From positions 1-5,936 of the forward strand of contig JPPB01000018.1 of NCBI GenBank assembly GCA_001483205.1: a DNA stretch of 5,936 nucleotides. The letters are read 5' to 3'. The notes below the pieces were generated by a model, which saw only the letters and a program-made list of their open reading frames with translations, was not told the DNA's origin and searched no databases. Position 1 is the stretch's first letter. Each line of letters opens with the position of its first letter. Position numbers and translations under genes: made by a program. Origin of the DNA: an alpha proteobacterium 3107. GTDB taxonomy: Bacteria > Pseudomonadota > Alphaproteobacteria > Rhodobacterales > Rhodobacteraceae. Below are positions 1 to 4,774 of this stretch, piece after piece.

Positions 1-536
1 GCAATGGCGCGCCTGCGGCGGGCGGGGGGGCCTCGGCTGACGCCCCGGCCCCGGCAGGTGGGGGGCCTGGGGCCTCTGCCCGGCCCGTTCAGGCTGTGGC
101 GGCGGCAGCGGTGCCCGCGCCCGAGATGGCGCTCGCCCGCTACGGGCATTTTGATCAGGTGGTGGCGCTGATCCGCAACACCCGGGATGTGAAGCTGCTG
201 ATCGAGGTCGAAAATGCCCTGCGGCTGGTCAGTTACGCCCCCGGCAGGATCGAGTTTCAGCCCACCGAAGACGCGCCCCGTGATCTGGCGCAGCGGCTCG
301 GGCAATGTCTGAAAGAGCAGACCGGGGTGCGTTGGGGGATTTCGGTTGTGGCCGGGGGCGGCGGGCGCACGATTGCCGAGGACCGCAACGCCGAGGGTGA
401 GGCGCTTGAGGCCCGCGCCCGCGAACACCCGCTGGTGAAGGCGATGTTTGACGCTTTTCCCGACGCCCGGATCACCGCGGTCCGGCCCGCGGGCGAGATC
501 GCCGGGGACGCTCTGCCCGACGCGCCTGACGGGTGA
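1..536 (+). CDS. dnaX: DNA polymerase III subunit gamma/tau, C-terminal part
   Basis: This is the 3' end of the clamp-loader subunit gene, whose product loads the beta clamp and, through its C-terminal tau region, links to the polymerase core. The frame is already open at base 3 and gives 177 residues before TGA at 534-536. The GTG at 96 is an internal valine codon, not a start. The first ~40 residues form an Ala/Pro/Gly-rich linker, as expected between the ATPase part and the tail. From about base 126 there is a compact domain beginning ALARYGHFDQVVALI and containing RLVSYAPGRIEF and KEQTGVRWGISV. It resembles the DnaX C-terminal domain found in alphaproteobacteria (the DUF3646 type). The ATPase domain, zinc site and any frameshift site lie outside the window. 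Placement next to recR supports the call. I am confident of the family from motif recall; no database search was possible. Confidence 0.88.
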   Translation, partial: NGAPAAGGGASADAPAPAGGGPGASARPVQAVAAAAVPAPEMALARYGHFDQVVALIRNTRDVKLLIEVENALRLVSYAPGRIEFQPTEDAPRDLAQRLGQCLKEQTGVRWGISVVAGGGGRTIAEDRNAEGEALEARAREHPLVKAMFDAFPDARITAVRPAGEIAGDALPDAPDG

Positions 537-699
537 TGGGGGCGGGGGATTGTGAATCGGCCGTCGCCTTGCGGCGACATGTCCGTTGAAGCTCTGCCGG
601 GTCAGGTGCGCGAACAACCCGAAAGGCCGCGCACGGCCCGCAAGGGGGGGCGCGAACGCACCGTCCCGGTGGGGGGGCGCGCGGCCTTACCTCATTGAG
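537..699. other. Intergenic stretch with hairpins and G-rich repeats
   Basis: No gene is supported here. A 6-bp hairpin GTCGCC-TTGC-GGCGAC (563-578) lies 27 bases after the dnaX stop and could slow or end transcription, but no T-run follows it. An 11-base direct repeat GGGGGGGCGCG occurs at 644-654 and 671-681. AAGGCCGCGC at 623-632 is repeated inverted at 679-688. A further small hairpin GGCCG-CGCA-CGGCC lies at 625-638. The structure is real in the sequence, but its role is unknown. Confidence 0.5.
563..578 (+). terminator. Hairpin after dnaX, possible weak terminator
   Basis: Perfect 6-bp GC-rich stem (563-568 with 573-578) and a TTGC loop, shortly downstream of the dnaX stop. The missing T-tract makes intrinsic termination uncertain. 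Its position, at the end of a gene and before a long gap, is the main support. Confidence 0.3.
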
Positions 700-718
700 A
701 AGACCTCTGAATAAGGGC
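700..718. repeat. Left terminal inverted repeat of the palindromic element
   Basis: AAGACCTCTGAATAAGGGC. Compared with the reverse complement of 892-910 it agrees at 16 of 19 positions, including the outer 10 without mismatch. Confidence 0.6.
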
Positions 719-740
719 GTATCGCCCCACAAATGTCCCG

Positions 741-757
741 CCCGGCGGCACGCCGGG
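741..757. repeat. Short GC hairpin inside the palindromic element
   Basis: CCCGGCG-GCA-CGCCGGG, a perfect 7-bp stem with a 3-base loop. It immediately precedes a second hairpin at 759-786. Confidence 0.5.
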
Positions 758-758
758 C

Positions 759-786
759 AGCGCCTGCCTGCCCGACGGCAGGCGCT
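759..786. repeat. Strong hairpin with 10-bp stem inside the element
   Basis: AGCGCCTGCC (759-768) and GGCAGGCGCT (777-786) are perfect reverse complements around an 8-base loop, and TT follows at 787-788. Read on the + strand it is the best terminator-like stem between dnaX and recR, though the T-run is too short for a firm call. Part of the same sequence can instead pair with the right arm of the element (868-887), so the two folds compete. Confidence 0.5.
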
Positions 787-891
787 TTGAACGCCTCAGC
801 CCGTTGCAGCCTATGGACTTTATGGCAAGACCATCGCTAATTTGGACTATCGGTAAAAGCGCCAGCCCAGGCAGGCGGCTGCCCGGCCCAA

Positions 892-910
892 GCCAATATG
901 CAGAGGTCTT
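892..910. repeat. Right terminal inverted repeat of the palindromic element
   Basis: GCCAATATGCAGAGGTCTT, the inverted partner of 700-718. Its inner 12 bases, GCCAATATGCAG, recur exactly at 1964-1975 after the tRNA gene. Confidence 0.6.
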
Positions 911-978
911 TCGGACCATATGAACCGCCTCTTGTGTGCCGCCCCCCGCCCCCGTATTTATCACCCGAACGACGGATC

Positions 979-984
979 AGGGAG
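979..984 (+). promoter_or_regulatory. Ribosome binding site for the small ORF at 991
   Basis: AGGGAG, 6 bases before ATG 991. It is a better Shine-Dalgarno match than anything just ahead of the recR ATG, so ribosomes may enter here and reach recR by reinitiation. Confidence 0.5.
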
Positions 985-990
985 AAACCG

Positions 991-1083
991 ATGTTGAAAC
1001 CTGACGGCTGGCCCGACGGCAGGGCCGGAGTGATGCGCCGGGCGCGGACGTGCCTGCCCGCCACCATAACCCCGCTGTTCTGA
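991..1083 (+). pseudogene. 30-codon ORF, possible internally deleted remnant of ybaB
   Basis: A 30-residue frame starts with a good ribosome binding site and ends 3 bases before the recR ATG. It reads MLKPDGWPDG at the start and CLPATITPLF at the end. YbaB/EbfC, a small DNA-binding nucleoid-associated protein usually encoded between dnaX and recR, commonly begins MLKG or MFKG and ends in a tail like LPAG-x-K-L-PF. The matching ends in the expected place suggest that about 240 bp of the middle was lost in frame. This is inference: each matching end is short and the middle shows no YbaB similarity. The alternative is a leader peptide that couples translation to recR, whose own start has no visible Shine-Dalgarno. 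The same frame is open upstream to ATG 898, but that start lies inside the palindromic element and has no ribosome binding site. Confidence 0.35.
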
Positions 1084-1086
1084 CCC

Positions 1087-1686
1087 ATGTCCGAGGCCCC
1101 CCATGACATCGAACGCCTGATCGGCATGATGGCAAAGCTGCCGGGCCTCGGCCCCCGCTCTGCCCGTCGCGCGGTGCTGCACCTGATTCGCAGGCGCGGC
1201 GCATTGCTGGCCCCGCTTGCCGACGCCATGCACACCGTCGCCGCCACCGCGCGCGAATGCGCCACCTGCGGCAATGTCGGCACATCGGACATCTGCGACA
1301 TCTGCGCCTCGGACGACCGCCGCACCGGTGAAATCTGCGTTGTCGGAGATGTCGCTGACCTCTGGGCGATGGAGCGCGCGCGGGTTTTCGCCGGGCGGTA
1401 TCACGTCCTCGGCGGTCTTTTGTCGGCGCTGGACGCCATCGGCCCCGATGATCTGGGCATCCCCCGGTTGGCCAGAAGGGTGCGCGAGGAAGGGGTGACC
1501 GAGATCATCCTCGCCCTGCCCGCCACGGTCGATGGCCAGACCACTGCCCATTACATCGCCGACCGTTTTGAAGGCTCCGGCCTGCGGGTGACATCGCTGG
1601 CGCGGGGGGTGCCGGTGGGTGGCGAGCTGGATTATCTGGACGACGGGACCATTTCCGCCGCGCTCAGGGCGCGCGGTGGGGTGTGA
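1087..1686 (+). CDS. recR: Recombination protein RecR
   Basis: RecR works with RecO (and RecF) to load RecA onto gapped single-stranded DNA during recombinational repair. The 199-residue product has the full family layout and normal length (~200). A helix-hairpin-helix region includes [11 protein letters not shown] (residues 18-28). A four-cysteine zinc site lies at C58, C61, C70 and C73 (ECATCG and DICDIC). A Toprim domain starts at [17 protein letters not shown] (81-97), includes [20 protein letters not shown] (103-122), and ends with [19 protein letters not shown] (171-189). The ATG at 1087 gives the usual N-terminus ([21 protein letters not shown]). No clear ribosome binding site precedes it, and the small ORF ending at 1083 may provide translational coupling. 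Its position after dnaX is the conserved arrangement. Nothing in the protein looks broken. Confidence 0.97.
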   Translation: MSEAPHDIERLIGMMAKLPGLGPRSARRAVLHLIRRRGALLAPLADAMHTVAATARECATCGNVGTSDICDICASDDRRTGEICVVGDVADLWAMERARVFAGRYHVLGGLLSALDAIGPDDLGIPRLARRVREEGVTEIILALPATVDGQTTAHYIADRFEGSGLRVTSLARGVPVGGELDYLDDGTISAALRARGGV

Positions 1687-1834
1687 GCGGGGACGCGCGG
1701 GCCGCCGGGGGGCGGATACGGGCTGGACAAGCTGACCCGAAGCAGCATAAAGAGGCTTGGCAGACCGGAACCCTGACGGCTCTTGCGGCAGGCGGGGAAC
1801 CATTCCGGTTAAAGGGCTGACCTCACACCACAGG
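1687..1834 (+). promoter_or_regulatory. Gap before tRNA-Cys, probable tRNA promoter region
   Basis: No ORF of note. Right after recR there is a small stem CCGCC-GGGG-GGCGG (1702-1715). A 7-bp inverted repeat, ACCGGAA (1764-1770) and TTCCGGT (1803-1809), brackets the most likely promoter zone. TTGCGG at 1783-1788 with GTTAAA at 1808-1813 is the best sigma-70-like pair I can find, with a 19-base spacer and initiation a short distance before the tRNA. Both boxes are poor matches, so the exact promoter is uncertain. Confidence 0.25.
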
Positions 1835-1908
1835 GGCGAGTTGGCGGAGTGGTGACGCAGCGGACTGCAAATCCGTGAACGCGGGTTCGATTCCCGCACT
1901 CGCCTCCA
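1835..1908 (+). tRNA. tRNA-Cys (anticodon GCA)
   Basis: A complete cloverleaf of 74 bases. The acceptor arm is GGCGAGT (1835-1841) with ACTCGCC (1898-1904), then discriminator T and an encoded CCA (1906-1908). The anticodon loop CTGCAAA (1865-1871) holds GCA at 1867-1869, flanked by stem GCGGA/TCCGT. The T arm is GCGGG-TTCGATT-CCCGC. Discriminator U is the expected identity base for cysteine. It reads UGC and UGU codons. It stands alone, with no other tRNA in the window and no integrase or duplicated 3' end that would mark it as an attachment site. Confidence 0.97.
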
Positions 1909-1921
1909 AAGCCCTGTGCAT

Positions 1922-1975
1922 GATGGAATATCGGCGGCCAGACCATCCGCCCGGTTTGGCCGGGCCAATATGCAG
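1922..1975. repeat. Short repeat related to the palindromic element
   Basis: Two blocks recur from the 700-910 element in the same order and orientation. GGCCAGACCATC (1936-1947) matches 824-835 at 11 of 12 bases, and GCCAATATGCAG (1964-1975) matches 892-903 exactly. The spacing is 40 bases shorter here. Between the blocks is a hairpin GCCCGG-TTTGG-CCGGGC (1949-1965). The outer ends are also roughly palindromic (TGCATGATGG near 1917 against CCAATATGCA). It could be a shortened member of the same family, or a tRNA terminator structure that resembles it by chance. Confidence 0.4.
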
Positions 1976-2005
1976 CAGCCTTCATAACCGCAGCTTAACC
2001 GATTT

Positions 2006-2019
2006 GCCCCTCTTGGGGC
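2006..2019 (+). terminator. Hairpin between tRNA-Cys and the adhesin gene
   Basis: GCCCC-TCTT-GGGGC, a perfect 5-bp stem with a four-base loop, about 100 bases after the tRNA. It is followed by CGAAAACC and not by a T-run, so intrinsic termination is doubtful. Confidence 0.25.
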
Positions 2020-2034
2020 CGAAAACCAGACCGA

Positions 2035-2065
2035 TTTACACAATGTTTCCGAAACCGGGTATACA
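2035..2065 (+). promoter_or_regulatory. Candidate sigma-70 promoter for the adhesin gene
   Basis: TTTACA (2035-2040) resembles a -35 box at 5 of 6 positions, and TATACA (2060-2065) resembles a -10 box at 4 of 6. The spacer is 19 bases, longer than ideal. The surrounding sequence is the most AT-rich stretch between the tRNA and the gene. It would leave a leader of roughly 110 bases before ATG 2182. Confidence 0.35.
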
Positions 2066-2167
2066 TGTCCCGCAGCGTTTCCGTATTCCAGCACCATTCC
2101 GGGGGCCTCAGCCGCGCCCGCAACAGCGAAATCGGGATCGCTTCGACCTTTGCCTGTTGTTTCCGAT

Positions 2168-2172
2168 GGAGG
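2168..2172 (+). promoter_or_regulatory. Ribosome binding site that fixes the adhesin start
   Basis: GGAGG, 9 bases ahead of ATG 2182. The ATG at 2065 in the same frame has no such site and would place 39 residues before the signal peptide, so 2182 is the better start. Confidence 0.7.
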
Positions 2173-2181
2173 CCTTACGCC

Positions 2182-3639
2182 ATGAAAATCACATCCTGCG
2201 GACCACGGTCCGTCATCGCTGCGCTTGCCGCGGCCTTTCTGTATTCCAATGCTGCTCTGGCCGATTCAACCGCACCGTGTAACAACGGAAACGGGACCGA
2301 TTCAACAGAGTGCGGCAGCAATTCCGACGCGGGCACCTCAGGCGTGGAGTTCACCACCGCGGTCGGAGTAGACACAAAGGCCACCGGTGACAGCAGCACC
2401 GCAATCGGGGCGGAGGCAGAGGCAACCAGCGGGGAAAGCACCGCGACCGGGGCGGGCGCAACGGCCAGCGGTGACAGCGGCACCGCGACCGGGGCGGGGG
2501 CAACGGCCAGCGGCACGTCCAGCACCGCGACAGGGGCGCGCGCAACGGCCAGCGGCGAGAACAGCATCGCGACGGGGGCAGATGCCCAAGCGAGCGGTCA
2601 GCACAGCACCGCGACGGGACAGGGCGCAGAGGCAACCGAATTTCGGAGCACTGCGACGGGTCGCGAAGCAGACGCAACCGGCAGGGACAGCACGGCAACG
2701 GGGGCAAACGCACAGGCCAGCGGCTTGGGCAGCACGGCAGCGGGGACGGTGGCACAGGCCACCAGCCAATACAGCACGGCAACCGGGGCAATCTCGCAGG
2801 CCAGCGGCGAGAACAGCACCGCAACCGGGGCGATCGCGACGGCCACCGGTATGAACAGCACCGCAACCGGGCAGGCGGCGCAGGCCAACGGCACCGACAG
2901 CACCGCAACCGGGGCAAATGCGTTCGCTACATCAGCGCAAACCACGGCGACAGGATACAGAGCACAGGCCAGCGGAGAGGACAGCACCGCAACCGGGGCA
3001 AACGCCCAAACATTCGCAGCGCGCAGCACCGCAACAGGTATGGGGTCACGGGCGGTCAGGGAAAACAGCACTGCGACCGGCGCGAATGCTGAAGCCGCCG
3101 GCGAGAACAGCACCGCAACCGGGCAGGCGGCGCAGGCCACCGGCGACAGCAGCACCGCCATCGGCGCAGGCTCCCGGGCCACGCACGCCAATGCCGCCGC
3201 GTTCGGGGCCGGTGCTCAGACGACCCGCGACAACCAGGTGGTGCTCGGGACGGCGAACAACACCTATACCGCGCCGGGTCTGACCTCGGCGGCGAGCCGG
3301 GCGGCCCAGAGCGGCCCGCTTGAAGTGGTGACAACCGATGCAGGCGGCAATCTGGCCGGTGACGGCGGGGCGCTTTTCAACCAGGTCGCCGCCCTGCAAG
3401 GCAATTTCGATGAGCTTTATGACGGCATCGCCATGGCGCTGGCAATGGATACGCCCCACCTGAGGGATACGCAGAATTTCGCACTGTCGGTCAACTACGG
3501 GGTTTTTGAAGGCGGGCGCGGAGTGGCGGTGGCCGGGATCGGGCGGCTCAACGGAAACGTCTCCATGCACGGGGGCGTCGGGATCGGCCTGAACACACGC
3601 CAGACCGGCGGGCGGGTCGGGATTACCTTCGGCTGGTAA
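2182..3639 (+). CDS. Trimeric autotransporter adhesin (YadA-like)
   Basis: A 485-residue outer-membrane adhesin of the type V secretion (trimeric autotransporter) class. Such proteins form trimers whose C-terminal anchors build one 12-stranded barrel and display the rest on the surface. Residues 1-27 are a Sec signal peptide (basic start, VIAALAAAFLY core, cut likely after NAALA). Residues 33 and 44 are the only cysteines of the mature protein. Residues 58-351 are 21 head repeats of exactly 14 residues with core STATG, the YadA-head left-handed beta-roll type. NQVVLGTANNTYTAPGL (351-367) looks like the neck. A short coiled coil follows, with heptad positions L398, V402, L405, F409, L412, I416 and A419. 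The anchor (about 433-485) has four amphipathic strands and ends in Trp. Family calls come from motif recognition. The stalk is very short, and GCA/ACA codons are commoner than in neighbouring genes. Ligand unknown; no partner gene is needed for export beyond Sec and Bam. Confidence 0.9.
   Translation: MKITSCGPRSVIAALAAAFLYSNAALADSTAPCNNGNGTDSTECGSNSDAGTSGVEFTTAVGVDTKATGDSSTAIGAEAEATSGESTATGAGATASGDSGTATGAGATASGTSSTATGARATASGENSIATGADAQASGQHSTATGQGAEATEFRSTATGREADATGRDSTATGANAQASGLGSTAAGTVAQATSQYSTATGAISQASGENSTATGAIATATGMNSTATGQAAQANGTDSTATGANAFATSAQTTATGYRAQASGEDSTATGANAQTFAARSTATGMGSRAVRENSTATGANAEAAGENSTATGQAAQATGDSSTAIGAGSRATHANAAAFGAGAQTTRDNQVVLGTANNTYTAPGLTSAASRAAQSGPLEVVTTDAGGNLAGDGGALFNQVAALQGNFDELYDGIAMALAMDTPHLRDTQNFALSVNYGVFEGGRGVAVAGIGRLNGNVSMHGGVGIGLNTRQTGGRVGITFGW
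2353..3234 (+). repeat. 21 in-register 42-bp coding repeats (adhesin head)
   Basis: The STA(T/I)G core recurs at residues 58, 72, 86 and every 14 residues up to 338, with no insertion or deletion, giving 21 units of 42 bp. The commonest unit reads like NSTATGANAQASGE. Edge units are more degenerate (TTAVG first, AAAFG last). At DNA level many units share AACAGCACCGCAACCGGGGC or a close variant, enough for slippage or recombination to change copy number. Confidence 0.9.
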
Positions 3640-3658
3640 CAGAGGCGGCGCGCGCCAT

Positions 3659-3689
3659 CGGGCTTCGCCCGTTCAGTCCTGAAACGGGC
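3659..3689 (+). terminator. Two competing stems after the adhesin gene
   Basis: CGGGC (3659-3663) can pair with GCCCG (3667-3671) around a TTC loop. Alternatively GCCCGTT (3667-3673) pairs with AACGGGC (3683-3689). Both use the same central bases, so only one can form. The position 20-50 bases after the adhesin stop fits a terminator, but there is no T-run, so this may be a 3'-end stabilising or Rho-pausing structure. Confidence 0.35.
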
Positions 3690-3754
3690 CTCATCCCATG
3701 GCAGGCTCTTTACCGGGACAGAGGCGAGAACAGCCCGCAAGGAGCGCGCGCCGT

Positions 3755-3772
3755 CCCGGTCTTACGACCGGG
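3755..3772 (+). promoter_or_regulatory. Hairpin upstream of fdhD
   Basis: CCCGGTC-TTAC-GACCGGG, a perfect 7-bp stem with a four-base loop, 129 bases before the fdhD start. It may be a terminator without a T-run or a leader structure of the fdhD transcript. I do not see the wider architecture of a known riboswitch around it. Confidence 0.35.
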
Positions 3773-3901
3773 CGGGGTCAGGATCGGAAACATCGAATCA
3801 AAATCCGGGCGTCACCCCCATATCCGCCGCAGGCACAACGCCCCCCCCTTGCGGCGCTCCGCGTTTCCCGGCATCATCCCGGCGCAGGCGGAACCCCACC
3901 C

Positions 3902-4774
3902 ATGACACGGCCCGGACCTCTCTTCCCTGACCCTTCCGATCCCCGGCTGACGCGCCCGGTCTCCGGGCGTGATCACACCGGCGCAGAGACCGAACTCCGG
4001 GTCGTCACCGAACGCCCGCTGACCATCTTCCTCAATGGCCGGGAAATCGTCACCGCGATGACGGTCGGCGACTATCCCGAATATCTGGCGCTGGGGTTTC
4101 TGCGCAATCAGGGGATGCTGCTGGACGATGATGTCGTCACCGGCGTTGACCATGACGAGGAACTGGACACCATCGTCGTGCGGACCGGGCGCGAGACCGG
4201 CTATGAGGAAAAGCTGAAGAAAAAGACCCGCACGTCCGGCTGCGCCGTGGGCACTGTTTTCGGCGATATGATGGAGGGGCTGGAGGGGCTGCGCCTGCCG
4301 CAGGCGGAGCTGCGCACGAGCTGGCTCTACGCACTGGCCGCAGAAATCAACACCATGCCGTCGCTCTATCTTGCGGCGGGGGCAATCCATGGCACGGTTC
4401 TCTGCCACCGGGACAGGCCGCTTGTCTATATGGAGGATGTGGGCCGCCACAATGCGGTGGACAAGATTGCCGGCTGGATGTTCCGGCATGGGGAACGCGG
4501 CGAGGACAGGCTGCTTTACACCACCGGGCGGCTGACCTCGGAAATGGTGATCAAGACTGCGCGGATGGGTATTCCGGCGCTTGTTTCCCGTTCGGGCTTC
4601 ACCGCCTGGGGGGTGGGGCTGGCGCGTGAGGTCGGGCTGACGCTTATCGGGCGTTTGCGCGGGCGGCGGTTCCTGTGCCTGTCGGGGGCCGAGCGGCTGA
4701 TTTTCGACGCTGATCTGAGCGCCGTCGGCGGCGACCCGGCACACGCGCGAAGAAAGGCGGCGGGGGATGGATAG
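3902..4774 (+). CDS. fdhD: Formate dehydrogenase accessory sulfurtransferase FdhD
   Basis: FdhD takes sulfur from a cysteine desulfurase (IscS in E. coli) and passes it to the molybdenum bis-MGD cofactor, which formate dehydrogenases need for activity; it acts in the cytoplasm. The 290-residue product shows family blocks: ERPLTIFLNG (37-46), YPEYLALGFLRNQGML (58-73), TSGCAVG (111-117), the strongly conserved YMEDVGRHNAVDKIAG (176-191) and YTTGRLTSEMVIKTARMGIP (206-225). The catalytic loop carries one cysteine, C114, with Gly at 117, where the E. coli enzyme has a CXXC pair. ATG 3902 gives the usual family length; the open frame upstream adds no similarity. The gene overlaps mobA by 8 bases, so the two are probably cotranscribed and translationally coupled. 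A Mo- or W-formate dehydrogenase elsewhere in the genome is implied but not visible here. Confidence 0.95.
   Translation: MTRPGPLFPDPSDPRLTRPVSGRDHTGAETELRVVTERPLTIFLNGREIVTAMTVGDYPEYLALGFLRNQGMLLDDDVVTGVDHDEELDTIVVRTGRETGYEEKLKKKTRTSGCAVGTVFGDMMEGLEGLRLPQAELRTSWLYALAAEINTMPSLYLAAGAIHGTVLCHRDRPLVYMEDVGRHNAVDKIAGWMFRHGERGEDRLLYTTGRLTSEMVIKTARMGIPALVSRSGFTAWGVGLAREVGLTLIGRLRGRRFLCLSGAERLIFDADLSAVGGDPAHARRKAAGDG

Larger units (their letters stand above)
700..910. mobile_element. MITE-like palindromic element with terminal inverted repeats
   Basis: The ends are inverted copies: AAGACCTCTG at 700-709 and CAGAGGTCTT at 901-910 match perfectly, and the match continues inward to about 19 bases with 3 mismatches (700-718 against 892-910). 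Two more nested pairs lie inside. Bases 752-770 pair with 868-887 with a single bulged G, and GGCGCTTT (781-788) pairs with AAAGCGCC (856-863). Two local hairpins sit on the left arm (741-757, and 759-786 with a perfect 10-bp stem). The end sequence recalls IS5-family termini of the GAGACCTTTGCA type, from memory only. No transposase is inside, and I see no clear target-site duplication. The minus strand is open across the whole element, which is probably incidental. It could instead be a non-mobile extragenic palindrome family. Confidence 0.6.
3640..3901 (+). other. Gap between adhesin and fdhD with several hairpins
   Basis: No gene is supported in these 262 bases. The left third holds two overlapping, mutually exclusive stems after the adhesin stop (see 3659-3689). 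The middle holds a perfect 7-bp hairpin (3755-3772). The right third, toward fdhD, is C-rich and contains AATCAAAATC around 3796-3805, but I cannot assign convincing promoter boxes. The fdhD frame is open from 3698, but its upstream part lacks family similarity. Confidence 0.4.

Noticed and set aside
598..638. GGGTCAGGTGCGCGAACA, reminiscent of the conserved loop of SRP (4.5S) RNA
   Set aside because: The GGAA tetraloop context and the AGCAGCC strand that define SRP RNA are absent, and no closing terminal helix is visible.
692..964. Minus-strand 90-codon ORF spanning the palindromic element as a real gene
   Set aside because: It is defined almost exactly by the inverted-repeat element, lacks a ribosome binding site and recognisable domain, and its sequence reflects hairpin arms.
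1835..1975. tRNA-Cys 3' end as an integration (att) site
   Set aside because: No integrase gene and no second copy of the tRNA 3' end occur in the window.
961..2097. Long minus-strand ORF of 378 codons covering recR and tRNA-Cys
   Set aside because: It is antisense to a clear recR and runs through the tRNA; the segment RRVRESNPRSR is the usual spurious translation of a tRNA reverse strand.
2065..2181. Upstream ATG as the adhesin start
   Set aside because: It has no ribosome binding site, overlaps the candidate -10 box, and would bury the signal peptide 39 residues inside.
1875..2282. Plus-strand ORF of 135 codons beginning inside tRNA-Cys
   Set aside because: It starts within the tRNA, overlaps the adhesin signal region in another frame, and shows no domain or ribosome binding site.
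2598..3191. Minus-strand repetitive ORF rich in VAVLFSP inside the adhesin
   Set aside because: The 42-bp units are a multiple of three, so every frame without a stop in one unit stays open. This is a shadow of the adhesin head, as are the Arg/Pro-rich frames in the other registers.
2353..3234. Regular 42-bp repeats as a CRISPR array
   Set aside because: There are no unique spacers between identical repeats; the units are contiguous, degenerate and coding in one frame.
3640..3901. Molybdenum cofactor riboswitch ahead of fdhD
   Set aside because: Only isolated hairpins are visible; I could not recognise the multi-helix core of the Moco motif. A covariance-model scan would settle it.
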